DNA of 64,000 nucleotides from NCBI RefSeq assembly GCF_032884065.1, contig NC_088881.1, positions 492,001-556,000 of the forward strand, in the 5' to 3' direction. A program made the position numbers and the translations under genes. Every line of letters starts with the position of its first letter. The first letter of the stretch is position 1. Source of the DNA: Artemia franciscana (taxonomy: Eukaryota; Arthropoda; Branchiopoda; Anostraca; Artemiidae). Shown here one piece after another: positions 52,998-62,715 of this stretch. The notes below the pieces were generated by a model, which was not told where the DNA came from, did no database searches, and saw only the letters and a program-made list of their open reading frames with translations.

Positions 52998-55616
52998 ATG
53001 ACTGATGAACTTACCATGGAAAAAACCGATGAAGATGCTCAAAGAGTCTATGCCAAAAAACTTGCTGCTGATAGAGAAAGTCAGAAAAGAAAGCGTGCCG
53101 AGGAACTACCAGAGCAACGCGAAAGCAGACTTGCTGCTAAAAGAGAAAGTGAAAAAAGAAGGCGTGCCGAGGAATCAAAAGAACAGCAAGGAAACAGGCT
53201 TGAGGCTGATAGAGAAAGAAAGAACAGAAAGCGTTCCGAGGAATCAAAAGAACAGCAAGGAAACAGGCTTGAGGCTGATAGAGAAAGAAAGAACAGAAAG
53301 CGTGCCGAGGAACTACCAGAGCAACGCGGAAGCAGGCTTGCTGCTGATAGAGAAAGTAAGAAAAGAAAGCGTGCCGAGGAATCAGAGCAACCTGAAAGTT
53401 ATCGCCTGGCATTCAGGTACAACCCAGTCGATGATTATAGCTTGAGTAGAAGTGTTCAAATCGGGAAAATGTCTAAAATTTGTCCCTATTGCAAGGCCTT
53501 GAAATTCAATGGTGAAACAATGGGAATGTGTTGCGCCTCAGGAAAAGTTAAACTTCCTCTATTGGCTGCACCACCAGAGCCAGTGAAGACTTTCCTTACT
53601 GGAACTACGTCAGAATCTAAGCGTTTTTTGTCAAAAATCAGAAAATACAACCCATGTTTCCAAATGACGTCGTTTGGAGCCCAAATCGAAAATCCAGATC
53701 AATTTATGTCTACTTTCAAAGTAAAAGGGCAAATTTATCATAGAGCAGGGTCCCTTCTACCATTCTCAGGCGAGAATCATAAATTTTTACAATTGTACTT
53801 CATCAGTGATAGAAATTCTGAATTGAATGCACGTTGCGAAATTTCTTCCAACGTTGAAAGGACAATCGTTTCCCAATTGCAACATCTTTTCCACGAAAAT
53901 AATAATTTAGTGCGTCTGTTCAAAACAGCCATCGATTTGATGCCTACTGATACGCATAAAATTGTTATTTCCGCTGACAAAACGCCTCCTGGCCAACATG
54001 TGCGTAGATACAATGCTCCAACTATCGACGAAGTGGCAATCGTTATGGTCGGTGATCAGTTTTTACCTCGAGATATTATTCTTCATAAGCGAAACGCTCA
54101 GTTGTTAAGAATTGCTGAAACTCATCGATGCTACGATGCCCTACAATATCCTATCATTTTTTGGGATGGAGCCGACGGCTATCACTTTAATATTAAATTG
54201 ATGAATCCAGCCACTAACAAAGAAATGAATAAGAAATGCAGTGCAATGCATTATTATTCCTATAGACTAATGATTCGGCAGGATGAAGAAAATTATATTA
54301 TAAAATGCCGTGAATTGTTTCACCAATTCGTCGTTGATATGTATGCTAAAATTGAATCAGAACGTTTGCTATATATCCGCCTGAATCAGACCAAGCTCCG
54401 CTCTGAACAATACATTCATTTGCGAGATGCAGTTATAAATGACGGTAATACCACAAACGTTGGAAGATTAACAATTTTACCTTCGTCATATGCTGGCAGT
54501 CCCCGTCATATGCATGAATATGCTCAAGATGCTATTGCGTATGTTCGTCCAGATTTATTTATTACATTTACATGTAATCAATCTTGGGACGAGATACTGC
54601 AGCTTTTACTTCAAGGACAATCGGCGGTTCATAGGCATGACATTACGGCCCGTGTCTTCCGGCAAAAGTTGAAATCACTGATAAACTACATTGTAAAACT
54701 TGAAGTGTTTGGGTCAGTGCGATGCTGGATGTACTCAGTGGAATGGCAAAAACGAGGTTTGCCACACGCACATATACTAATCTGGCTACATAAAAAAATT
54801 ACTTCGAACGAAATTGATGGTGTGATTTCCGCTGAAATACCTGATAAAAATGTCGATAAGGGGTTACATGATATTATTGTAAAAAATATGATACATGGAC
54901 CTTGCGGTGCACTGAACGAAAATTCACCATGCATGGCCAAAGGAAGGTGCACAAAGCAATATCCTCGACTTTTAGTATCAAACACAATTACTGGCAATGA
55001 TGGTTACCCACAATATAGAAGAAGATCTACTGAAGATGGCGGTAAAACAGCAATATTAAAGAAGCGTAACGGTACCACCATCGAAGTAGATAACCAGTGG
55101 GTTGTTCCATATTCCCCATTATTATCAAAAACATTTAATGCACACATAAACGTTGAATACTGTAACTCCGTAAAGGCAATCAAATACATATGTAAATACG
55201 TCAACAAAGGCAGTGACATGGCAGTTTTTGGCTTGCAGCCCGAAATCAAAGATTTCGATGAAATCGTAGAATATCAGGCTGGAAGATACATAAGCAGTAA
55301 TGAAGCTGTTTGGCGAATTCTTTCATTTCCGATACATGAACGTAGTCCAGCTGTTGTTCACTTAGCGGTACATTTACAGAATGGTCAACGTGTTTATTTC
55401 ACGGAAACCAACGTGCAACAAAGAGTCCTGAATCCACCGGATACAACATTAACAGCTTTTTTTTCGCTTTGCAAAAATGATTCTTTTGCAAAAAACTGCT
55501 GTATACTGAAGTGCCTTCGTATTACACGTGGGATACTTAAAATAAAGTATTTGAACGTCGAAAACAGGGTAAGTCAGTCGACGGCCAACCTACCATCTTC
55601 AAAGATACCACGATAG
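52998..55616 (+). CDS. Helitron Rep (HUH endonuclease) protein, C-terminally frameshifted
   Basis: 872-codon frame. Residues ~17-130 are five imperfect 23-residue Lys/Arg/Glu repeats (LAADRESKKRKRAEES type), basic and probably nuclear-targeting. About residue 163 is a CPYC…MCC zinc-finger-like cluster. The Helitron_like_N region follows (VRRYNAPTIDEVAIVMVGD, FITFTCNQSWDEI). The HUH motif is in RGLPHAHILIWL (H590, H592), and the catalytic tyrosine pair in IKYICKYVNKGSD (Y730, Y734). Rep nicks and joins single strands during rolling-circle transposition. After about codon 830 the frame leaves the family's reading (ends …LPSSKIPR): the homologous LLYTEVPSYYTWDT continues in the +2 frame, and that frame has a TAA at 55538-55540. 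The ATG at 52998 is the first in frame. Confidence 0.92.
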   Translation: MTDELTMEKTDEDAQRVYAKKLAADRESQKRKRAEELPEQRESRLAAKRESEKRRRAEESKEQQGNRLEADRERKNRKRSEESKEQQGNRLEADRERKNRKRAEELPEQRGSRLAADRESKKRKRAEESEQPESYRLAFRYNPVDDYSLSRSVQIGKMSKICPYCKALKFNGETMGMCCASGKVKLPLLAAPPEPVKTFLTGTTSESKRFLSKIRKYNPCFQMTSFGAQIENPDQFMSTFKVKGQIYHRAGSLLPFSGENHKFLQLYFISDRNSELNARCEISSNVERTIVSQLQHLFHENNNLVRLFKTAIDLMPTDTHKIVISADKTPPGQHVRRYNAPTIDEVAIVMVGDQFLPRDIILHKRNAQLLRIAETHRCYDALQYPIIFWDGADGYHFNIKLMNPATNKEMNKKCSAMHYYSYRLMIRQDEENYIIKCRELFHQFVVDMYAKIESERLLYIRLNQTKLRSEQYIHLRDAVINDGNTTNVGRLTILPSSYAGSPRHMHEYAQDAIAYVRPDLFITFTCNQSWDEILQLLLQGQSAVHRHDITARVFRQKLKSLINYIVKLEVFGSVRCWMYSVEWQKRGLPHAHILIWLHKKITSNEIDGVISAEIPDKNVDKGLHDIIVKNMIHGPCGALNENSPCMAKGRCTKQYPRLLVSNTITGNDGYPQYRRRSTEDGGKTAILKKRNGTTIEVDNQWVVPYSPLLSKTFNAHINVEYCNSVKAIKYICKYVNKGSDMAVFGLQPEIKDFDEIVEYQAGRYISSNEAVWRILSFPIHERSPAVVHLAVHLQNGQRVYFTETNVQQRVLNPPDTTLTAFFSLCKNDSFAKNCCILKCLRITRGILKIKYLNVENRVSQSTANLPSSKIPR

Positions 55617-55672
55617 GAAGACTCTACACCGTTCACCCCAATCAACATGAATGCTTCTTTCTACAACTGCCT
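55487..55672 (+). pseudogene. Rep-helicase linker in shifted frame with internal stop
   Basis: Continues the Helitron protein in the helicase frame: LLYTEVPSYYTWDT, stop TAA (55538-55540), NKVFERRKQGKSVDGQ, TIGRLYTVHPNQHECFFLQL, running straight into the helicase ORF. One frameshift near the A run at about 55490-55498 and one nonsense codon therefore separate the two halves of what is one polypeptide in intact Helitrons. Confidence 0.8.
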
Positions 55673-57544
55673 TTGGTGAATGTACCCGGTCCGACATCCT
55701 TTGAGTATTTGAGGACTGTAAATGGTACTATACATGACACTTACCGCAGTGCATGCCAAGCTCTGAATTTATTGGAAAATGACCAACACTGGGATAACTG
55801 CATCAATGACGCGTGCGAAACGACAACCCCAAGTCAAATTCGTGCATTGTTTGGCATCATTTTAACAACTTGCTCTCCATCAGCTCCTACAGAGTTATGG
55901 GAAAAATATAAGTCAAAAATGTCCGAAGATATACTCCATCGAAAACAGTTAGAGACGTCAGATATGACTTTTGATTTTACATCAGAAATTTATAACTACA
56001 CTTTAGTTGTTATAGAAGATTTGTGCGTAAGTATGGCAAACAAACCTCTTCAGGATTTGGGAATGCCTTCACCTAACCGTATCGCTGCTGTTTCGACATG
56101 TGTAGAATTGGATCGTGAACAAAGTTACAGTACGAGTGATCTATTGTCGTATGTACAAAATAACACTTCCAAGTTAACGTCGGAACAAAAAGACATTTAT
56201 GATACGATAATGCATTGTGTCGATAACAACGTTGGAGAAATTTTCTTTTTGGATGCGCCAGGAGGTACTGGTAAAACGTTTGTGATAAAACTGATTCTGG
56301 CATCAATTCGATCAAAAAATGATATAGCGTTGGCAATTGCGTCGTCCGGAATAGCCGCAACATTGCTGCCTGGTGGAAGAACTGCTCATTCCGCTTTGAA
56401 ATTGCCTCTGAACTTGCATTCTACAGAAACTCCCACGTGCAATATTTCCAAATCATCTGGGATGGGTAAAGTATTGCAGCAATGCAAACTTATTATTTGG
56501 GATGAGTGCAAAATGGCACACAAAAAATCGCTCGAGGCTCTGGATCAATGCTTGAAAGATTTGCGAGGGAAGTCGAAACCCTTTGGCAGCACATTAATAT
56601 TGCTTGCGGGAGATTTCAGGCAAACATTACCTATAATACCTAGATCAACTCCTGCAGACGAAATGAATGCTTGCCTGAAAAATTCTAATTTATGGGCACA
56701 CGTAAAAACATTAAAATTAACTACAAATATGCGTGTCCGATTGCAAAACGATGACTCTGGTCAAACATTTTCAGATCAATTGCTGGCAATGGGAAACGGA
56801 AAGCTCCCAGTAGACTCAATTTCAGGACGTATACAACTACCTGCTGATTTCTGTAATTTAGTGACGTCCAAAAATGAATTGATTGAAAAAGTATTTCCGA
56901 ATATTCTAAAAAATTATAAAAATAATAAATGGCTAAGTGAAAGAGCGATTCTCGGACCCAAAAATATAGACGTCCACGAAATCAACAATATTGTTTTGAC
57001 CAAGATTCGAGACCAGGCAGTCCCTTACAAGTCAGTCGACACAGTTTTGGAACCAAATGAAGCGGTTAATTATCCATCTGAATTTTTAAATTCCATAGAT
57101 CTTTCAGGGTTTCCACCACACGTGCTACAACTAAAAATAGGCGTACCAATAATACTTTTAAGAAATATAAACCCACCAAAGCTTTGCAATGGCACTCGAC
57201 TTGCCGTAAAAAAAACAATGGAAAACCTAATAGAGGCCACAATCTTGACAGGGCCTTTTGAGGGTGAGGCTGTTCTTATTCCTCGCATTCCCATGATTCC
57301 AACGGATCTGCCTTTTCAATTTAAAAGATTGCAATTCCCAATTCGATTAGCATTTGCAATCACCATTAACAAAGCTCAAGGTCAATCATTAGAAAAATGT
57401 GGTATAGATCTTAATACTGATTGTTTTTCCCATGGACAATTGTACGTTGCATGTTCGAGGGTCGGTAAACCTGACAATCTATTTATATGCAGCGACAATT
57501 GGACAGCGAAGAATGTTGTATATTCGCAAGTTTTACGCAGTTAA
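55673..57544 (+). CDS. Helitron PIF1-like DNA helicase domain (detached from Rep)
   Basis: 623 codons. The 5'-3' SF1B helicase that unwinds the donor strand during rolling-circle transposition. N-terminal Helitron linker (LVNVPGPTSFEYLRTVNG, CHDA-type DDW…INDA). Walker A APGGTGKTF (K201, T202), DEAD-type Walker B LIIWDECKMAH (D277, E278), GDFRQTLPIIPRS motif III, LKLTTNMRV motif IV, AFAITINKAQGQSLE motif V and LYVACSRVGKPDNLF motif VI at the C-terminus are all present, so this half is intact. ATG 55673 is simply the first Met after the upstream TAA. In a working element this would be part of a single Rep/Hel protein. Confidence 0.93.
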   Translation: MVNVPGPTSFEYLRTVNGTIHDTYRSACQALNLLENDQHWDNCINDACETTTPSQIRALFGIILTTCSPSAPTELWEKYKSKMSEDILHRKQLETSDMTFDFTSEIYNYTLVVIEDLCVSMANKPLQDLGMPSPNRIAAVSTCVELDREQSYSTSDLLSYVQNNTSKLTSEQKDIYDTIMHCVDNNVGEIFFLDAPGGTGKTFVIKLILASIRSKNDIALAIASSGIAATLLPGGRTAHSALKLPLNLHSTETPTCNISKSSGMGKVLQQCKLIIWDECKMAHKKSLEALDQCLKDLRGKSKPFGSTLILLAGDFRQTLPIIPRSTPADEMNACLKNSNLWAHVKTLKLTTNMRVRLQNDDSGQTFSDQLLAMGNGKLPVDSISGRIQLPADFCNLVTSKNELIEKVFPNILKNYKNNKWLSERAILGPKNIDVHEINNIVLTKIRDQAVPYKSVDTVLEPNEAVNYPSEFLNSIDLSGFPPHVLQLKIGVPIILLRNINPPKLCNGTRLAVKKTMENLIEATILTGPFEGEAVLIPRIPMIPTDLPFQFKRLQFPIRLAFAITINKAQGQSLEKCGIDLNTDCFSHGQLYVACSRVGKPDNLFICSDNWTAKNVVYSQVLRS

Positions 57545-58050
57545 TTTGTATTTTGGAACCAAATGAAGCGGTTAATTTTCCATCTGAATTTTTAAATTCC
57601 ATAGATCCTTCAGGGTTTCCACCACACGTGCTACAACTAAAAATAGGCGTACCAATAATACTTTTAAGAAATATCAACCCACCAATGCTTTGCAATGGCA
57701 CGCGACTTGCCGTAAAAAAAACAATGGAAAACCTAATAGAGGCCACAATATTGACAGGGCCTTATGAGGGTGAGGCTGTTCTTATTCCTCGCATTCCCAT
57801 GATTCCAACGGATCTGCTTTTTCAATTTAAAAGATTGCAATTCCCAATTCGATTAGCATTTGCAACCACCATCAACAAAGCTCAAGGGCAATCACTAGAA
57901 AAATACGGTATAGATCTTAATACAGATTGCTTTACCAATGTACAATTGTATGTTGCATCTTTGAGGGTCGGTAAACCTGACAATCTATTTATACGCACAG
58001 ACAATGGGACAGCGAAGACTGTTGTATATTCACAAGTTTTACGTAGTTAA
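57545..58050 (+). pseudogene. Tandem duplicate of the helicase C-terminus
   Basis: 57552-58050 repeats 57046-57544 (period ~506 bp) with about 5% differences. It reads ILEPNEAVNFPSEFLNSIDP through INKAQGQSLEKYGIDLNTDC to VVYSQVLRS and stop. Several substitutions hit motif residues (FTNVQLYVASLRV instead of FSHGQLYVACSRV), which suggests no selection. It is an orphan 3' piece without Walker motifs. A third, ~55-bp remnant (GACAGACAATGGGAAAGCC … GTTGTATATTCGCAA) lies at about 58155-58210. Confidence 0.9.
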
Positions 58051-58328
58051 TTTGTATTGTATCTATCTATCTATCTATCTGTATAAAAACGAGTTGTGTG
58101 TATGCATGTTTGTAAAAAGAGCGTTTGCATATGACGTCATTATTAGTACATACGGCTTTGTATATGGACAGACAATGGGAAAGCCAAGAATGTTGTATAT
58201 TCGCAATTTTTACGTAGTTTGAAACACATATATAAATCTATCTATATTCACAGGTGGGACACAGGGACACAACTACAATGGCGCGTAACCAATATGGCGC
58301 GTAACGACTTACGCGCGCGGGGGGGCTT

Positions 58329-58357
58329 GGGGGCGCAAAGCGCCACCCCAACAGCTA

Positions 58358-58358
<1 letters not shown>
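58329..58358 (+). repeat. Helitron 3' terminal hairpin and CTAG
   Basis: Stem G/C 8-9 bp around an AAA loop, 5-6 nt spacer (CAACAG), CTAG. This is the transposition terminator of Helitrons. Confidence 0.92.

Positions 58359-58418
<60 letters not shown>
58359..58418. repeat. (TA)n tract between two Helitron ends
   Basis: About 60 bp of TA dinucleotides joins the CTAG end of the first Helitron to the TC start of the next copy, which suits the AT target preference of Helitrons. Confidence 0.9.
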
Positions 58419-58421
<3 letters not shown>

Positions 58422-61400
58422 ATATATATAAAAATAAGTTGTCTGTGGATGGATGGATGGATGTGTCAGGTGACGTCACCTGAAAAAACTGGATCAGGTG
58501 ACGTCAAAACTGAAAAAACTAAAAAAAGGCAAAAACTACAAAAAAAAACTAAAAACTAATAAAAAAAAATAAAAAAGCTAAAAAACTAAAAAAACTATAA
58601 AGGTAAAAACCAATAAAAAACTAAAAAAAAAACTGAAAAAACTAAAAAAAGGCAAAAACTACAAAAAAAACTAAAAACTAATAAAAAAAGTAAAAAAGCT
58701 AAAAAACTAAAAAAACTAAAAAAAGGTAAAAAACTAAAAAAAATAAAAAATAAAAAAAAACTAAAAAAAAGGAAAAAACTGAAAAATAAGCTAAAATAAA
58801 GGTAAAAACCAATAAAAAACTAAAAAGAAAAAAAGGAAAAAACTAATAAATGACGACACTCAAAGAGAAAGCGACCAGGACAAAAGGAATGTTCGATTAG
58901 CAATCAACAAAGCACCGGGACACAGGGAGTATAAATGACGACCAGGACATAAGTAAAAAAAAAAACTATCTATATATATAAAAATAAGTTGTCAAACTAA
59001 AAAAAGGCAAAAACTACAAAAAAAACTAAAAACTAATAAAAAAGCTAAAAAACTAAAAAAACTAAAAAAAAGGCAAAAACTACAAAAAAAACTAAAAACT
59101 AATAAAAAAAATAAAAAAGCTAAAAAACTAAAAAAACTAAAAAAACTAAAAAAAGGTAAAAAACTAAAAAAACTAAAAAAACTAAAAACTAAAAAAAACT
59201 AAAAAAAAGGAAAAAAACTGAAAAATAAGCTAAAATAAAGGTAAAAACCAATAAAAAACTAAAAAAAAAACTGAAAAAACTAAAAAAAGGCAAAAACTAC
59301 AAAAAAACTAAAAACTAATAAAAAAAGTAAAAAAGCTAAAAAACTAAAAAAACTAAAAAAACTAAAAAAACTAAAAAAAGGTAAAAAACTAAAAAAAACA
59401 AAAAATAAAAAAAACTAAAAAAAAGGAAAAAACTGAAAAATAAGCTAACATAAAGGTAAAAACCAATAAAAACTAAAAAGAAAAAAAGGAAAAAACTAAA
59501 AAAAATTTTCATCTAAAAAACTAAAAAAAACTAAAAAAGGTAAAAACTAAAAGAACTAAAAAAGAAAAAAATAAATGACGACACTCAAAGAGAAAGCGAA
59601 CCAGGACAAAAGGAATGTTCGATTAGCAATCAACAAAGCACCGGGACATAGGGAGTATAAATGACGACCAGGACATAAGTAAAAAAAAAATTAACAAAAC
59701 TAAAAAGAAGGTAAAAACTACAAAAAAACTAAAAAGAAAAAAAAATAAAAACTAATAAAAAAACTAAAAAATCTAAAAATCTAAATAAACTAAAAAAGAA
59801 AAAAAAAGGAAAAAAATAAAGGAGAAAAACAAAACTAAAAAACGAATGTATATACAGACCGGTACACCGGGATACAAATGACGACCGGGGACACAGGGAA
59901 TATAAATGACGACCGGGACACAGGGACACAACTACAACGGGGACACCGGGGGAAACAGGGGGATATAAATGACGACCGGGACAAAAAAACTAAAAAGAAA
60001 AAAAAACTAAAAACTAATAAAAAAACTAAAAAATCTAAAAATCTAAATAAGCTAAAAAAGAAAAAAAAGGAAAAAAATAAAGGAGAAAAACAAAACTAAA
60101 AAACGAATGTATATACAGACCGGGACACCGGGATACAATGGACGACCGGGACACAGGGAATATAAATGACGACCGGGACACAGGGACACAACTACAACGG
60201 GGACACCGGAGGAAACAGGGGGATGTAAATGACGACCGGGACACCGGGACAGGGAATGGTCGATTAGCAATCACCGGCAAAAACTACAAAAAAAACTAAA
60301 AACTAATAAAAAAAATAAAAAAGCTAAAAAACTAAAAAAACTATAAAGGTAAAAACCAATAAAAAACTAAAAAAAAACTGAAAAAACTAAAAAAAGGCAA
60401 AAACTACAAAAAAAACTAAAAACTAATAAAAAAAGTAAAAAAGCTAAAAAACTAAAAAAACTAAAAAAACTAAAAAAAGGTAAAAAACTAAAAAAAATAA
60501 AAAATAAAAAAAAAATAAAAAAAAGGAAAAAACTGAAAAATAAGCTAAAATAAAGGTAAAAACCAATAAAAAACTAAAAAGAAAAAAAGGAAAAAACTAA
60601 TAAATGACGACACTCAAAGAGAAAGCGACCAGGACAAAAGGAATGTTCGATTAGCAATCAACAAAGCACCGGGACACAGGGAGTATAAATGACGACCAGG
60701 ACATAAGTAAAAAAAAAAACTATCTATATATATAAAAATAAGTTGTCAAACTAAAAAAAGGCAAAAACTACAAAAAAAACTAAAAACTAATAAAAATGCT
60801 AAAAAACTAAAAAAACTAAAAAAAAGGCAAAAACTACAAAAAAAACTAAAAACTAATAAAAAAATAAAAAAGCTAAAAAACTAAAAAAACTAAAAAAACT
60901 AAAAAAAGGTAAAAAACTAAAAAAACTAAAAACTAAAAAAAACTAAAAAAAAGGAAAAAACTGAAAAATAAGCTAAAATAAAGGTAAAAACCAATAAAAA
61001 ACTAAAAAAAAAAACTGAAAAAACTAAAAAAAGGCAAAAACTACAAAAAAACTAAAAACTAATAAAAAAAGTAAAAAAGCTCAAAAACTAAAAAAACTAA
61101 AAAAACTAAAAAAACTAAAAAAAAAAGTAAAAAATAAAAAAAAATAAAAAATAAAAAAAAACTAAAAAAAAAGGAAAAAACTGAAAAATAAGCTAACATA
61201 AAGGTAAAAACCAATAAAAACTAAAAAGAAAAAAAGGAAAAAACTAAAAAAAATTTTCATCTAAAAAACTAAAAAAAACTAAAAAAGGTAAAAACTAAAA
61301 GAACTAAAAAAGAAAAAAAAAAATGACGACACTCAAAGAGAAAGCGACCAGGACAAAAGGAATGTTCGATTAGCAATCAACAAAGCACCGGGACATAGGG

Positions 61401-61506
61401 AGTATAAATGACGACCAGGACATAAGTAAAAAAAAAATTAACAAAACTAAAAAGAAGGTAAAAACTACAAAAAAACTAAAAAGAAAAAAAAACTAAAAAC
61501 TAATAA
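58419..61506 (+). repeat. Helitron-derived A-rich satellite, ~1.75-kb duplicated block
   Basis: Starts with a Helitron 5' end at 58419 (TCTATATATATAAAAATAAG, GGATGGATGGATG, TGACGTCACC). It then consists of iterated AACTAAAAAAAGGCAAAAAC and AACTAATAAAAAA words punctuated by TGACGACACTCAAAGAG, GGAATGTTCGATTAGCAATC, ACAAAGCACCGGGACA and ATAAATGACGACCAGG cassettes. Further Helitron 5' ends lie at 58969 and 60723. The segment 58528-~59755 reappears at 60276-61506 (offset 1748-1754). Between the copies, a GACCGGGACACCGGGATAC cassette is duplicated (59842-59986 and 60105-60245). No CTAG hairpin end appears before the gap. No coding capacity. Confidence 0.88.
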
Positions 61507-61606
61507 NNNNNNNNNNNNNNNNNNNNNNNNNNNNNNNNNNNNNNNNNNNNNNNNNNNNNNNNNNNNNNNNNNNNNNNNNNNNNNNNNNNNNNNNNNNNNN
61601 NNNNNN
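61507..61606. other. Assembly gap (100 N) inside or at the edge of the satellite
   Basis: 100 N. The left flank is satellite that matches 59730-59755 and should continue; the right flank is unrelated unique sequence. The satellite length is therefore unknown. Confidence 0.99.
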
Positions 61607-61932
61607 TCCATTCTTTTGTTCCCCTCCTCAAATTTTCAACATTATTTCTCAATAGCTTATATCACTTACCGCCCTCTTCAAAATTCTGGTCTTCTTTCTT
61701 TTGGTATGTGGCTGAGTAGGCTACTGAAGATTGGTCTGACATTTATAGTTTACAAAACCTTGATAAGAAAACGGCCACGTTTCATAAATAGCTAATTGAT
61801 AAATATCAAATTTGTTTCCCAGAAAAAATATTTAAAAGGTGCTTAAGTGATAAACCTATAAAAACACTCATTAGAACCAAATTGAAGTTTTTAAAAAAAG
61901 ATGAACTCGATGAAGCCAATATAGGGGAGACC
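61607..61932. other. No gene recognised
   Basis: AT-rich unique-looking sequence between the gap and the iterated GGGGCRCCTTCGGTC region. Confidence 0.4.
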
Positions 61933-62346
61933 GGGGCGCCTTCGGTCACGGGGTGCCTCCGGTCACCCCCAATAACTCATTTTGAGTTTACGTATTTTTG
62001 TGCTAGATGGCACTGGGGAGGTTGTTTATCCAAGGCGGATGTCCGAAGAAAATTTACCTCAGTTAGCTTCAGCCAGTTTAGCTGGAGAGAGTTTCGTACC
62101 ATTTTTTTTGCGAAAAGTAAGTTTCTCTACTTCTGTTTGAACCTAGCCTTCCCCTTCTGTTTGGCATGGATTTCGATGATTAAATTTGTATACACATAGA
62201 AATGATAGGACTAGAAGATAGTGGTATTTCTAAGGAGAAATCTTTCTCTGTTTTCGGGTCAGAAAATAAGTTTGACAAAATGGCGGCTAGGGCACCTTCG
62301 GTCAGTCCACGACGGGGCACCTTCGGTCGCTGACCGGAGGCACCCC
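61933..62346. repeat. Iterated GGGGCRCCTTCGGTC motif (five copies, one inverted), candidate end of the downstream transposon
   Basis: Copies at 61933-61949, 61950-61966, 62289-62305 and 62314-62330, plus an inverted copy at 62331-62346. The last two form an imperfect 15-bp hairpin. The first is preceded by ATAGGGGAGACC just after TA, so it could be the terminal inverted repeat of the pogo-like element whose transposase begins at 62716. The right-hand end lies outside the window, so this cannot be confirmed here. Confidence 0.6.
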
Positions 62347-62715
62347 AACCCGATGAATAACGTAACCTTACCAGTTTTAAGTTAAAGATAGGTCTCTCTA
62401 CAATTCAATTGTGGTTAACATTGATGCTCCCAGCATAGAACTAAAGTAAGGTGTACCAAAAGAGTTTGTTACTTTCAGAACGAGAGAAGGGCAGTGATAT
62501 TCCGCTGCATCAGCGAGTGTGTCCAAAAGAAATGAAGCCTGTAAATGACGCGCTCGGGCCACAGTGCATTTTCTTTGACGCTTGTTGGGTCGTGCTATTA
62601 AGTTCCACGAACTTATTACGCCGGAAATAAGTTCGTTTGTGTCTTCTCTTTACTGTAGGTCATTTGTACACTGCCAAATTCGGTAAGTCTTAATTTCATT
62701 GTTTCTTCCAGATCA

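Larger units (their letters stand above)
52825..58358 (+). mobile_element. Helitron (rolling-circle transposon), nearly complete, coding frame broken
   Basis: The 5' end starts TCTATATATATAAAAATAAG (52825; an alternative TC at 52822 is preceded by the expected A), followed by GTCTG repeats and TGACGTCA words. The 3' end has a hairpin at 58329-58349 (GGGGGCGC aaa GCGCC-A-CCCC) and CTAG at 58355-58358, then T: the canonical Helitron A^TC…CTAG^T layout. Inside, in order: Rep ORF (52998-55616), PIF1-like helicase ORF (55673-57544), a duplicated helicase 3' end (to 58050) and a third short copy (about 58155-58210). About 5.5 kb, a normal size for an autonomous element. It is dead in its present form because Rep and helicase are not joined. 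Confidence 0.93.

Noticed and set aside
53137-53412. Minus-strand 91-codon frame in the same repeats
   Set aside because: Repeat shadow with no domain content.
53005-53445. Alternative 146-codon frame overlapping the Helitron Rep N-terminus
   Set aside because: Shadow frame created by the 69-bp internal repeats encoding the basic region.
58359-58431. Ile/Tyr-repeat open frame
   Set aside because: Translation of the (TA)n tract.
59729-60280. Several frames in the Helitron satellite (Lys-rich or Phe-rich)
   Set aside because: Low-complexity translations of A-rich satellite and the GACCGGGACACAGG cassette.
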